Below are positions 8,935 to 17,359 of a stretch of DNA of 64,000 nt, one piece after another. Positions within the stretch are counted from its first letter, which is position 1; the number at the start of each line of letters is the position of its first letter. The position numbers were made by a program, and so were the translations under genes. The notes beneath the pieces are model-generated. The model was given only the letters and a program-made list of their open reading frames with translations. It did no database searches and was not told the origin of the DNA. The DNA is taken from assembly GCF_019203185.1 (NCBI RefSeq), contig NZ_CP078093.1, positions 1,895,058 through 1,959,057 on the forward strand. Direction: 5' to 3'. Source of the stretch: Crassaminicella indica (GTDB lineage Bacteria; Bacillota; Clostridia; Peptostreptococcales; Thermotaleaceae).

Positions 8935-10092
8935 ATGAATACTACAGAAGAAAAATTACTTCCTCAAATATCGATTGAAGATATGAATGCTGATTGTATT
9001 TCTACAGAAGTTATTACTAATAAAAATATTGAAGAAAATTCTATAGTAAAAATAGTATCTACATCTACTGAATCTATACTTAACAAAGGTGAAGCTGAAT
9101 TTAATAGGCAATTACGTGCAGTAAGTACAGGTGGTGTTAGTATACTAAGCTTAAAGGTATTAGGTAAGGTTGACAATATTGAGCTTGGTAACAGCCCTGA
9201 GACCAAAGAGCTTGTACCGTTATTAACTATAAATCAAAATAATACATTTGAAGTAAAAATAACAAATAATTCAACTAGAGATAAATATGGGACGGTTGGA
9301 ATTTTTATGAATGGTAGAGTAATAGGGAATAGTAGCGTACGTCTTCTTAGAAACTCTACAAAAACAATCACATTAGATATGTCTGTTCCAGGACCAGGAA
9401 TACATACTCTTAAAGTAAGCGTGTCTGGTGATTCAGGTGGAAGGTTTAGTGCTGATATATCTAAAAAATTTTATTGGTGTGCAATGAAAGGTAAGGCAGT
9501 GAAATTTACAGTAAATTCTCCATCTCATAAAACTTATATAAGAGGAGAAAAAGCCCCTTATAACGTAGAAATTTTTAATGTTGGGACTGAACGCATTACA
9601 AAGGTACATCTTAAAGCTATGGAGAGTAATAATGTTATAATAAATCAAGCTTTAAGATTCCCATCTTTCTTACCACCGGGAGGAACAGTAACATTCACTG
9701 CTAATTATACTGCTCATGTTGCAGGAACACATACTATAAAATTCGAGTTAGATCCTAATAAAACGGAATTTAATAGAACTGCATTAATGAATGCCATTGG
9801 TGAAGATTTGATTGAAACCGTTACAGGAAAATGGATGCCAAAAATTGGAGATAAGGTATGGGTTTGTGGTAAAAAGATAGAAAAAGGAGATTTACCAGAA
9901 GAAGCAAATAAGCATATAAATAGCAACATTCCGGTTCAAGTGAGTGTTGTATTAACCATAATAGGTTTAGCTATTAATCCTCTTAATGGACTACTTTTAG
10001 CGGGTATAACTATTAGTTTACAATTAAACGACTATAATCAAGATAATCTAGCTAAAAAATTTAATGATTTTGGATTTATGTCAATATATTAG
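8935..10092 (+). CDS. CARDB/Ig-like repeat protein with C-terminal hydrophobic segment
   Basis: The product is 385 residues, starting at an ATG after AAAAGGAGAGATAAATC, 22 bases after the amidase remnant. Two beta-sandwich units of the CARDB (cell adhesion-related) type are suggested at about residues 80-175 (TFEVKITNNSTRDKYGTVGI) and 190-280 (KAPYNVEIFNVG, FLPPGGTVTFTANYTAHVAG). No signal peptide is seen. Near the C-terminus is a hydrophobic stretch (about 330-362). The final codons come from the inserted IS3 element: removing it and one ATAT repeat restores an end reading MSILY-stop, so the protein is almost unchanged. The function is unknown. Confidence 0.6.
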   Translation: MNTTEEKLLPQISIEDMNADCISTEVITNKNIEENSIVKIVSTSTESILNKGEAEFNRQLRAVSTGGVSILSLKVLGKVDNIELGNSPETKELVPLLTINQNNTFEVKITNNSTRDKYGTVGIFMNGRVIGNSSVRLLRNSTKTITLDMSVPGPGIHTLKVSVSGDSGGRFSADISKKFYWCAMKGKAVKFTVNSPSHKTYIRGEKAPYNVEIFNVGTERITKVHLKAMESNNVIINQALRFPSFLPPGGTVTFTANYTAHVAGTHTIKFELDPNKTEFNRTALMNAIGEDLIETVTGKWMPKIGDKVWVCGKKIEKGDLPEEANKHINSNIPVQVSVVLTIIGLAINPLNGLLLAGITISLQLNDYNQDNLAKKFNDFGFMSIY

Positions 10093-10111
10093 ACACAAAA
10101 AGTTGAACTTT

Positions 10112-10930
10112 TTATGAAATCTTTCTAGCCAACTCTTCACATTTTTGTGGAGATATATACCCAATACTACTATGAATCCTTTTTCTGTTGTACCAGGATT
10201 CTATATATTCAAATATAGCTAACCTTGCAGTGTCATAGTCTAAGTATTTAACTAGGTGAACTTCCTCTTTCTTTAAAGAGGCATGGAAAGATTCTATACA
10301 TGCATTATCATAAGGGCATCCCTTTGCACTAAAAGAATGAGAGATTATTTTGGTTTTTTCTATGTATTCTTTGAAAGCGTAGCTTGTATACTGACAGCCT
10401 AAGTCACTATGGAGTATTAGTGGACTATTTGGTTTCTGTAATTTAATAGCATTTTTTACTGCTTGTAGTGCCAAATCGGTATCAATAGTTTTAGACATAG
10501 CATATCCTATTATTTTCTTACTATATAAATCCATAACTGAAGCTAAGTAGCACCAACCGTCTTTGATTGTGTGGATATATGTAATATCCGTTACCCATTT
10601 TTTATTAATGGTGGTTGCTTCGAAGTATCTATTTAAAATGTTTTCTTTTTCTACTATTTTCTTTCTTGAAAGCATAGGCCTAAATTTCCTTGTTATTATA
10701 GACCTTATACCTAATTTTTTCATTAAACGTTGAGTTCTCTTTAAGCTAATAGTTATACCCAGGGCTTTCAGTGATTCATTTATTTTAGGTGCTCCATAGC
10801 GATTTCTACTTTCTTTATAAATATTTAGTATTTCTTTCTCTATCTTTTTATTCTCTAGCTCTCTATTACTTGGTTTTTTCTTTAAATACTTGTAATAGGA
10901 GCTTCTACATACCTTTAAAACCTTGCACAT
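10112..10930 (-). CDS. IS3-family transposase OrfB (rve integrase domain)
   Basis: From the internal ATG the product is 272 residues; the frame is open upstream into orfA, so the working protein is the OrfAB fusion. An HTH_21-type region (residues about 15-70) precedes the DDE integrase core: Asp in WVTDITYIHT, Asp in LILHSDLGCQYTS, Glu in NACIESFHASLKKE. All three catalytic residues are present and there are no stops, so it appears functional. Confidence 0.9.
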   Translation of the reverse strand: MCKVLKVCRSSYYKYLKKKPSNRELENKKIEKEILNIYKESRNRYGAPKINESLKALGITISLKRTQRLMKKLGIRSIITRKFRPMLSRKKIVEKENILNRYFEATTINKKWVTDITYIHTIKDGWCYLASVMDLYSKKIIGYAMSKTIDTDLALQAVKNAIKLQKPNSPLILHSDLGCQYTSYAFKEYIEKTKIISHSFSAKGCPYDNACIESFHASLKKEEVHLVKYLDYDTARLAIFEYIESWYNRKRIHSSIGYISPQKCEELARKIS

Positions 10931-10983
10931 TAGCTTAATATCATGATATTTTTTGTTATTAGTTATGAATTCAAATATGCTAC

Positions 10984-11265
10984 CTACTTCCTTGCGAATA
11001 TGCCCATAGCCTTTTTTAATATTTCAATTTCCTCTTCAAGTTTTGCATTTTTCTTAAGTAAATCCTTATACTCTGACGCAGTTATAGTATTATCTTTATC
11101 TACTACCACAGGTTTATTTTTCTTTATCCACCCAGTCATTGTTGATTTTGATACGGCATATTCGTTATTTAACTCTGCCAGGCTCTTTCCAGAATTATAA
11201 AGTTCTACAATTGTTTTCTTGAATTCATCTGTATATCTCTTTTGACCTCTAGCCATTATTAACAC
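10984..11265 (-). CDS. IS3-family transposase OrfA (helix-turn-helix)
   Basis: The product is 93 residues starting MLIMARGQKRYTDEFKKTIV, with a helix-turn-helix (SLAELNNEYAVSKSTMTGWI) and a leucine-zipper-like coiled coil (EYKDLLKKNAKLEEEIEILKK region). It binds the IS ends. Near its 3' end the TTA-AAA-AAG codons form the -1 frameshift site. After slipping, the frame reads on into OrfB. The likely functional start is the internal ATG giving MARGQKRYTD. Confidence 0.85.
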   Translation of the reverse strand: MLIMARGQKRYTDEFKKTIVELYNSGKSLAELNNEYAVSKSTMTGWIKKNKPVVVDKDNTITASEYKDLLKKNAKLEEEIEILKKAMGIFARK

Positions 11266-11321
11266 TTCCTTTTCTTATCTCTATTTTAAAGTGTTCGGCT
11301 TTTCGTGTCTACAATATTATA

Positions 11322-11528
11322 CTAACACCAAAGCTCATTCATATCTTTGAGCATCAAGTATTTGAACAGGCGAATAGGGTATTTGGCACTACGACCATGA
11401 GTTAGATTATAATTCTTTTCTACTTCCTCTATGACAAATGAAAAGTCTACTAGTTCTTTGATTTTGCGGAGTATGTGATCTTTTTGAATAAGTATATCGT
11501 ATAAGTCAGCATATTTACTAATCATCAT
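11322..11528 (-). pseudogene. IS1182-family transposase, N-terminal fragment
   Basis: Sixty-eight residues on the minus strand (KYADLYDILIQKDHILRKI, SAKYPIRLFKYLMLK) match the conserved N-terminus of IS1182-family transposases, which run to 450-550 residues. The match stops after YLMLK, and a few unrelated codons and a stop follow. It is a deletion remnant. A C-terminal piece of the same family lies at 22206-22533. Confidence 0.75.
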
Positions 11529-11533
11529 TTTCA

Positions 11534-11812
11534 GTGACCTCGATTAATGGTACAATCATTTCTATAGCGGCGGGTTCAATTGCTTGTGTAGTTTTTCCAG
11601 AAGTAGCTGCTGCAGTAAAATGGACTATTGGTTCAGGGATTGTATTTGCTGCAATTTTGGACAAACTTGATAGCAGAGACGATATATTACAAGAGGAGTT
11701 ATTCACTGAAACTGCTAAAACTTTTGAAATAAGAACAACGCTTGTAGTTACAGGATCACCTAAAAGACCAAAAGTTATTTGTGGTAAATTAGAAATAAGA
11801 CTTGTTTATTAA
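11534..11812 (+). pseudogene. Unrecognised protein, probably 5'-truncated by IS debris
   Basis: The frame is open from a TAA at 11519 to the TAA at 11810-11812 and encodes about 92-96 residues. A Gly/Ala-rich hydrophobic stretch (INGTIISIAAGSIACVVF, then GSGIVFAAIL) is followed by an acidic and then basic C-terminal part. The GTG at 11534 has no ribosome site, and the upstream side is an IS1182 fragment, so this is most likely the 3' end of a longer gene. A bidirectional terminator follows. Confidence 0.4.
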
Positions 11813-11814
11813 AC

Positions 11815-11862
11815 AATATAATGAAAGATGAAGAGATATAGTTCTTCATCTTTCATTATATT
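11815..11862. terminator. Bidirectional terminator
   Basis: Long arms, AATATAATGAAAGATGAA and its complement TTCATCTTTCATTATATT, form a stem between two converging genes. Confidence 0.7.
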
Positions 11863-12337
11863 TATTCATTTTTTTATCATATATTCCATTAAAATATTTT
11901 TCGAGGTATTTTAAATTAATGTCATCATTATCAACTTGATATATTTCATTTTTTTTATTATTTTTAATATAAATATATTTTGTACCTTCATTTATAAATA
12001 TTAACATCTTTTCTTTATTTTTTTCAAAAAAAATGATAGAAAATGTTTTTTTATTTGTAAAATTGATATTTTTTTTAAAAGGTACTTTACGATATTTAAA
12101 TTTTTCAAAATACTTTATAAGTTCATTAATTGTTTCTTTATTGTCAATAGATAATTCTTTTCCTTTTTGGGAAAATTGATCCCAATATAATATTTTTAAG
12201 TTCAGATTAGTTTTTTCTTTTAAGTTAGTATCTAATAATTGATTTATAGTTTTAGGTGAAAAATAAGGATATACATTATAAATTATAAATAATACAATAA
12301 AAGTAATAAGTATATATGTATTTGTTTTTTTTGACAT
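11846..12337 (-). CDS. Membrane-anchored hypothetical protein (163 aa)
   Basis: The product starts MSKKTNTYILITFIVLFIIY, an N-terminal membrane anchor or uncleaved signal (residues 8-26), followed by a Lys/Asn/Ile-rich outer domain. AAGGTGTTTTAAT precedes the ATG. The domain beyond the anchor has no Cys and no recognisable motif. Base composition is even more AT-rich than the surroundings, which suggests transfer. The function is unknown. Confidence 0.6.
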   Translation of the reverse strand: MSKKTNTYILITFIVLFIIYNVYPYFSPKTINQLLDTNLKEKTNLNLKILYWDQFSQKGKELSIDNKETINELIKYFEKFKYRKVPFKKNINFTNKKTFSIIFFEKNKEKMLIFINEGTKYIYIKNNKKNEIYQVDNDDINLKYLEKYFNGIYDKKMNKYNER

Positions 12338-12535
12338 ATTAAAACACCTTTTCTATATGTTTTATTTTTATAAGTAAGCACTAGGATTAACCATTAGTTT
12401 AACGTATAGTATATACTCCTATTATACCATAATCTTATTCCATTTTTTAGCAATTAGAATTATGCAAATAGTTTTTTTAGCAAATCATATAAACATGATA
12501 TAATATAGTTAAATAAACTATTTGGAGTGATTTTC

Positions 12536-12961
12536 ATGAAAAGAAATTGGCAAATAAGGTTTCCAAATAACAAAAATGAGATACCAAACGCTGTTATAGA
12601 TTATATTGCAAAGCAATTAAATATTGATAGTAAAATATTTGATGGATATGATTTGAATAAGAGATCATACTTTTATCACAAATCTCAAATACGTGAATAT
12701 TTTGGTTTCCGTGAAGCTACAGCTGCTGATGGAGATAAAGTAAAAGATTTCTTAATAGAAAATATACTATACTTAGAAATGAATTATGAACGATTGAAAG
12801 TCGAAGCTCTAAATAAATTTAAGCTACTTCATATTGAACCACCTACTATTGATCGTCTTGAACGTATCATCAAATCTGCAATCCATACATATGAAATTAA
12901 ATTCTTTAAAGAAACCTATAGTAAAAGTCCAACTTCATCTGTTGATAAGATGGATACTTAA
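12536..12961 (+). pseudogene. Tn3-family transposase N-terminal fragment (DUF4158) with internal deletion
   Basis: A TTGGAGTGATTTTC ribosome site precedes the ATG of a 141-residue product. It resembles the N-terminal DNA-binding DUF4158 domain of Tn3 transposases (NEIPNAVIDYIAKQLNID, SQIREYFGFREATAADGDK, PTIDRLERIIKSAI). The segment normally between the first tryptophan and 'RFP' is missing, and the protein ends at KMDT where the family goes on for ~800 residues. The DDE catalytic domain is absent. It may still be expressed. Confidence 0.7.
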
Positions 12962-13109
12962 AATTAGAACTTCCAATGGATCTTTTTCAAAACATTCCAT
13001 ATAATGTTAAAATGAGAGAGTGTTTTTTATACGTCAAATGAATGGTTCGTCTAATTTACTTTTTTAATTTATTTCTAAAAAACAAATTTAAAATAGGGGT
13101 GTGCTAAAT

Positions 13110-13781
13110 ATGAAGAAAATATACTTTTTGGGTTTATTATTTCTTTTAGCTATTTTAATATGTTCTTGTACTTCTAGTATTTCAAAAGATGAAACTGTAA
13201 AAATTGAAAGTAATAACGATATTGCAAATAATTCTCCTTCCATTATGAAAGATATAGAACTACTGTCAGATGAAGAATTGTTATTTCGTTATGTGGGGGA
13301 TATAGAATTAGCCTGTCCTGATTTAAACTTTGAATCATCTTCTGATATTGCTTCTGAAGAATTATTTGATTTTTTTCTATTTTCATTATGGGAAGGCCTA
13401 AGCTTAAAAGAAAGAGATGAACAATACCAAGATTATTATGATAAATGGTTTAATGCTGAAACAAATAGTTTTCATATACCTTCTGATGATATTACTGAGC
13501 AGTTAAATAAATATTTTAAAGATTACTCATTTGATCTAACAAAAGTTAGTTGCTATAATCCATCCATAAAAAAAATAGAAGTTCTTATGCTCGATGGTTG
13601 GGGCGGTGATTTATTCCCTAAAATTCAAGAAAAACATATTGATCACAAAAACAATAGGCTTAAACTAATTGTTAGTTTCTTCATGGATGATCAATACACA
13701 GAAATCATGAAAACCAAATCATATATATTTGAGTTTTATTCGGATAAAGGATATTATCTTATACAAGATAAAAAAATATGA
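13110..13781 (+). CDS. Lipoprotein, unrecognised (223 aa)
   Basis: The start at ATG 13110 follows TAGGGGTGTGCTAAAT. A lipoprotein signal is clear: basic start MKKIYF, hydrophobic core, and lipobox LICSC with Cys about residue 21. The mature part is acidic and rich in Asp/Glu/Ser, with no domain I recognise (DGWGGDLFPKIQEKHIDHKN is a distinctive segment). It is likely anchored on the outer face of the membrane. It ends in a terminator shared with the converging CHAP gene. Confidence 0.7.
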   Translation: MKKIYFLGLLFLLAILICSCTSSISKDETVKIESNNDIANNSPSIMKDIELLSDEELLFRYVGDIELACPDLNFESSSDIASEELFDFFLFSLWEGLSLKERDEQYQDYYDKWFNAETNSFHIPSDDITEQLNKYFKDYSFDLTKVSCYNPSIKKIEVLMLDGWGGDLFPKIQEKHIDHKNNRLKLIVSFFMDDQYTEIMKTKSYIFEFYSDKGYYLIQDKKI

Positions 13782-13803
13782 CCGCAAAAGCGGTCATATT
13801 TTA
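13775..13803. terminator. Bidirectional terminator between lipoprotein and CHAP pseudogene
   Basis: AATATGACCGC and GCGGTCATATT form an 11-bp perfect stem with a four-base loop, flanked by A- and T-runs. Confidence 0.8.
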
Positions 13804-14545
13804 CAATACGATATATCCATAAGCTTTCCTTCTTGGAGGAAAACTACTTTTAGAACATTTTTTCACAATTCCATCATCCCTCGAAATTTTATTATCACCA
13901 TTTGCATTAGCCTCAGTATAATATACTGTATCACCATCAACAAGTTCTACAAATATAACATGGCCAGCTGATGTTGTTTGTGCTGAGCACGAACAAATGG
14001 AGTTTGTAACTGGTCCCAAACTATCAGATCTTTTTGTTACATTAGATGTATTAATATTTTTATACCATTGGCCACCACTATTAGTACCATGGAAAGTTAA
14101 TCTTTTTCCTGTCTTTTCATGAGCTCTTCCCCAGCAGAACCAAGTACATTGTCCTGCATAACCAGCATTATAATACATATTACTTCTTCTATAACTAGTA
14201 TTTGTAATATTCATATCAGATAGACGTTGTCCAACAATTAATGTAGTATTTAAAGGTTCTGTTTCTAATTTACTTGAATCAACCCAAATAATACCTTGAT
14301 CCTTCTGCCCATAAAATATTTACTGTATTGTTTGGTCCAGCATAACTATTTTGTGAAGGATAAGTTGATGTACTTGGACCAAAATATACTGGTGTTTGAT
14401 GTACTACTTTACCTGGGGTAGTACCAGCATAGCTGTCATCAAGTGCAAAATAGATATAAAAATATAGTGATTTCAACACTTGTAGAGAACTTAAAAAGAT
14501 GAATATTTTCTTAAATATCATAAATATCATTGGTGCCTGAAACAC
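13801..14545 (-). pseudogene. CHAP-domain peptidase/amidase with SH3-like domain, frameshifted
   Basis: On the minus strand the 5' part (from 14545) gives a hydrophobic N-terminal stretch and an SH3-like segment (TPVYFGPSTSTYPS, NTVNILWAEG). A one-base shift near 14285-14300 then changes phase; in the other frame the sequence continues smoothly as DQGIIWVDSSKLE, then the CHAP domain. CHAP catalytic residues are visible: Cys in GQCTWFCWGRA and His in SAGHVIFVE. Intact, it would be a secreted peptidoglycan hydrolase. The CHAP part alone has an internal ATG (14214) but no ribosome site. Confidence 0.7.
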
Positions 14546-14617
14546 GCTATTTTACTACGTTTATAATTTCACTTTGCACCCTGTGACACATTTGCTGGTA
14601 CTGGGCCATTATACATA

Positions 14618-14672
14618 AAAATACCCTACAGGGTAGACTTTTTTTAAGTGTCTACTCTATAGGGTACATTTT
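14618..14672. terminator. Strong hairpin, probable terminator
   Basis: TACCCTA...GTAGAC pairs with GTCTAC...TAGGGTA around a T/A-rich loop, flanked by AAAA and TTTT. It lies in the 170-bp gap between two minus-strand genes. Confidence 0.5.
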
Positions 14673-14719
14673 AAACTGTTATCCATGATGTGGCTTTTAA
14701 AGTGTCTCATTTATATTAG

Positions 14720-15274
14720 CTATACCCCTTCATAGAGTTTTTGCAATCGCAAATATAAATTTTTATCATTGCTTTTTACAATATCCATTACTTTTTTTGT
14801 CAAATCTAGCCAATTGACTTTTAAATTTTTCATATTTTCTTCTGCTACTTGCAATGTACCATACGGGTTAAAATTGTTAACATGTGCTGTTGCTTTTACA
14901 GTCATCAAATCATTATAGGTACCAAAAGTTCCACCTGTACCTTTTCCAATTGAATCTAAGTACGCACAGTATATTCGCATCTCCAACTCAGTTGCCTCAT
15001 TAGGATTTACATCATTGATTTTGACACGTTCTCCAGTTGTTGTACACATAATTGGATCTTCTGGAGTGGAATCATCTGCATATTTGATTGATATAACTTT
15101 TCCTCGATTAATTCCTTCAGTTATCAAAATCCATCTACCTAAAAATTTTCTATTATTTTCTACTTCATTGAGATTTAATTTTGTTTTATCTAAAATTTCA
15201 TTGAACTTATTATCACATTGTTTTTCATCATTTTTATAGGAGTTACATATATTATAATTACTACTAATTCTCAT
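14720..15274 (-). CDS. Hypothetical protein (184 aa)
   Basis: The ATG at 15274 follows GGAGAGGAGATCGAG, a strong ribosome site. The product has a hydrophilic N-terminus, a beta-rich middle (FLGRWILITEGINRGKVISI) and a helical C-terminal part (VNWLDLTKKVMDIVKSND). There is no signal peptide and no transmembrane segment. I do not recognise a family. It lies 15 bases downstream of the decayed secreted-protein gene and may have been co-transcribed with it. Confidence 0.6.
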   Translation of the reverse strand: MRISSNYNICNSYKNDEKQCDNKFNEILDKTKLNLNEVENNRKFLGRWILITEGINRGKVISIKYADDSTPEDPIMCTTTGERVKINDVNPNEATELEMRIYCAYLDSIGKGTGGTFGTYNDLMTVKATAHVNNFNPYGTLQVAEENMKNLKVNWLDLTKKVMDIVKSNDKNLYLRLQKLYEGV

Positions 15275-15288
15275 CTCGATCTCCTCTC

Positions 15289-15714
15289 CTACGATAAAGT
15301 TATACGTATTGAAGCTGTTTTACTATCCCATGGAGCCATTGCATTATAGAATGTAGCTGTAAATGTGTAAGATTGACCAGACTTATTGGTAGTTAGAGTA
15401 CCATCAGGCTTAATTGTAGCATGTACTCCATCTACTTTATAATATCTCTTAGCTTCATAACCATGATTCTGATCATCCCATAGCATCACAGTTTCATTGA
15501 CATTTTCATCACAAAGAACGTTATTAGCCTTTACAAATCTACTACTATTTGTACCAATTTCTGTAACTTATACATAAAGTTGCATATTATCATCAAAAAT
15601 TAAATCAGTAAACGCAACTTGAGTTAAAGGTGGAGCAGGTGTAGCAAAACTTACTGAACACAAAGATAATACTAGTAAAACAACTAAAAATAAACCTGTA
15701 AATTTTTTTATAAT
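15289..15714 (-). pseudogene. Small secreted protein, start and frame damaged
   Basis: On the minus strand a perfect AAAGGAGGAAAT lies just before an ATT codon (15714-15712) that opens a textbook signal peptide (IKKFTGLFLVVLLVLSLCSV, then SFA-TPAP cleavage). The frame then contains one in-frame TAA (15570-15568, after NMQLYV) and continues as VTEIGTNSSRFVKANNV to an Ig-like end (SYTFTATFYNAMAPWDS) at 15289. The simplest reading is a start-codon loss (ATG to ATT) and a nonsense mutation in one gene. An internal ATG at 15489 is not a convincing start. Confidence 0.7.
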
Positions 15715-16175
15715 ATTTCCTCCTTTTTTTCTACATATTATAGCATATATACAATAAATGTAAATAAAGTTAATAAGTTAATATTTTTACAAAATATTTC
15801 ATATACTTACATAAAAATACAGCATTAGACATAAATCAACAAATAAATACGAGTATCAAGCTAAGAATTTAAAATAGTTATGCAAGAGTTAAATTTTGTA
15901 TATTGTTTATCGACAATTGACGCTAGCACCAACGCAACACAATTGTAATTGTGTTGCGTTCGAGAGATTTGTAGTTTACTCTTCATTGTTCGAAGTTGCA
16001 CGATGCTTCATGCCTCTAAAGAATCAATATTCCATCATATGCTCATGTTTAGCATAATTTCAATTTTTTTTCACATTATCCCAAATCCTGTGTATCTGAC
16101 AAGTCGGGTATGGGTCAACTTTTTATTATTTAGGGATAGCTCTTATGTATCCAATAATATTAATCCCTATACAAA
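15715..16175. other. Intergenic stretch with a 30-bp palindrome
   Basis: No convincing gene is seen. A plus-strand frame (15949-16218) lacks a ribosome site and begins inside the palindrome. The palindrome at 15931-15960 has perfect 14-base arms (AACGCAACACAATT and complement) around GT. It is not followed by a T-run, so it is more likely an element end or an operator than a terminator. Confidence 0.5.
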
Positions 16176-16487
16176 TTATATATATATCAGATTTATTGGG
16201 TCAAAGATTACACTGTAAGTTTTTAGTTTATCTTTTGAAGTATTATACTCTTTTTCAGACATAGTTCCTGCTAAATTTGCATATCTTGATTGATCATTAA
16301 AACCTAATCCTATTAGAGAGCCATCAGATTTTACATTAAACACATTAAACAACAGTAAAGCAAAAGGTATTAAAGTCCATACCATAAAAAACAGTTCTAA
16401 ATTTTTAGGTTGTAGCTTAAAATAGAAAAACAGTTCTATTATTGCAAATATAATTATCCCTTTTGCTTTTTTAATAAGTTTTCCCAT
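16176..16487 (-). CDS. Membrane protein, possibly C-terminally truncated (103 aa)
   Basis: AAGGTGGTATTTAT precedes the ATG. Two transmembrane segments are evident (about residues 9-25 and 31-50: IIIFAIIELFFYFKL and FFMVWTLIPFALLLF). A polar loop (GFNDQSRYANLAGTMSEKE) follows. The end (SVIFDPINLIYI) looks like the start of a further helix that is cut off where the gene meets non-coding DNA, so truncation is likely. The family is not recognised. Confidence 0.5.
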   Translation of the reverse strand: MGKLIKKAKGIIIFAIIELFFYFKLQPKNLELFFMVWTLIPFALLLFNVFNVKSDGSLIGLGFNDQSRYANLAGTMSEKEYNTSKDKLKTYSVIFDPINLIYI

Positions 16488-16754
16488 ATAAATACCACCT
16501 TTTCATATATTTCCTTTTAAAAAATTGATTTTAGAAACTTTTTCAATCTAATATTATCAAAATTTTTATACCTTCTTAAGAGGGGACTATACAAGACTAT
16601 TTGAATTCTATACAAAATTTAACTAGTCTTGATAAATACTTAACATATATCCCCTCTTTCCTAATACTTTCTTTATTAATCATAAAATACCTTTTTTAAA
16701 AAGTATATCTTCCACTGGAACAATAAATATTTCACGTTTATTTTTTATAAATTC
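16488..16754. other. Gene-free AT-rich stretch before the IS605-like element
   Basis: I see no open frame with a start and ribosome site here. An imperfect dyad (CTTAAGAGG, ACTAGTCTTG region at 16573-16632) is the only structure. Confidence 0.35.
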
Positions 16755-16828
16755 GGCACAAGAAAACCTCCGTTGTTTATCTCGGAGGATGAATTGTGCC
16801 TTTAATTTTTAGGTTAAATACCTAAAAA

Positions 16829-17244
16829 TTAAACATTCTTTTGGGTTTGGATATATTTTTGAATGGTTTCAGAAGATACTGCTTTAGCAGTACCAATATA
16901 ATATCCTCTACTCCATAAGCCACGCCCCAAAATTTAGATTATTTTAACTTGGGGAAGCCTTTAAATATCTCATTAGCAGATATACTTTTTAGTTTTCTAA
17001 CTATATCTACTGGTGCAACAATTGGTGGAGCAGATATGAAAAGATGGACATGGTCAGGCATTATCTCTTGTGGGGTAAGTTCGTAATCATAACAATGGCA
17101 TATTACTTTAAAACATTTTAATAATTCATATTCTAATTCGTCTTTAAAAATATTATGACGATACTTAGGACAGAAAACAATATAATAATTGATGTTATAT
17201 TTACTGTGACTTATTGTCTTGTTTTTTGTATTTTTCAATGACAT
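16829..17244 (-). pseudogene. IS200/IS605 transposase TnpA (Y1, HUH), stop and frameshift
   Basis: The N-terminal 101 residues carry the HUH motif (MPDHVHLFISAPP). A TAA after FPKLK (16941-16939) interrupts the frame, and one base is missing from a G-run a few codons later. Beyond it the correct frame resumes as RGLWSRGYYIGTAKAVSSET, then QKYIQTQ, which holds the expected catalytic Tyr, and ends at 16829. An intact version of about 138 residues would cut single-stranded IS ends. With two lesions it should be inactive. Confidence 0.82.
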
Positions 17245-17359
17245 ACTTCATACCTTCTTCAATTAAGTCATTAGCATTTGTTTTTAATTTGATAGCCAAT
17301 ATTTTGATTTCAGTGTATAAATCTTCGTCTAATGTAGTGTTAATATTCTTTCTTGCCAT
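17201..17359 (-). CDS. Small ribbon-helix-helix protein overlapping tnpA (52 aa)
   Basis: The ATG at 17359 follows AGGAGGTGTTTAAAA, the best ribosome site in the element. The product (MARKNINTTLDEDLYTEIKI, then LAIKLKTNANDLIEEGMKYV) has the strand-helix-helix pattern of Arc/CopG DNA-binding proteins. Its last 44 bases overlap the start of tnpA in another phase, so tnpA translation is probably coupled to it. It faces tnpB across about 100 bp, where it could bind and control both genes. It has no lesion, although tnpA and tnpB do. Confidence 0.72.
   Translation of the reverse strand: MARKNINTTLDEDLYTEIKILAIKLKTNANDLIEEGMKYVIEKYKKQDNKSQ

Larger units (their letters stand above)
10088..11313 (-). 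mobile_element. Complete IS3-family (IS150-like) insertion sequence
   Basis: The element has related ends (ATTAGACAC at 10088 and GTGTCTACA ending at 11313) and is flanked by ATAT on both sides (10084-10087, 11314-11317), a 4-bp target duplication. It holds orfA and orfB on the minus strand with a slippery heptamer A AAA AAG (complement of 11011-11017) that lets a -1 shift join them. It sits in the last codons of the gene at 8935. Because the flank is AT-rich, the target duplication is suggestive rather than certain. Confidence 0.8.

Noticed and set aside
11011-11017. orfA/orfB break in the IS3 element as a disabling frameshift
   Set aside because: The A AAA AAG heptamer is in the correct phase for programmed -1 frameshifting, the normal expression mode of this family.
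15949-16218. 89-codon plus-strand frame as a gene
   Set aside because: It starts inside the 30-bp palindrome, has no ribosome site, and its product looks random. It also overlaps the end of the minus-strand gene at 16176.
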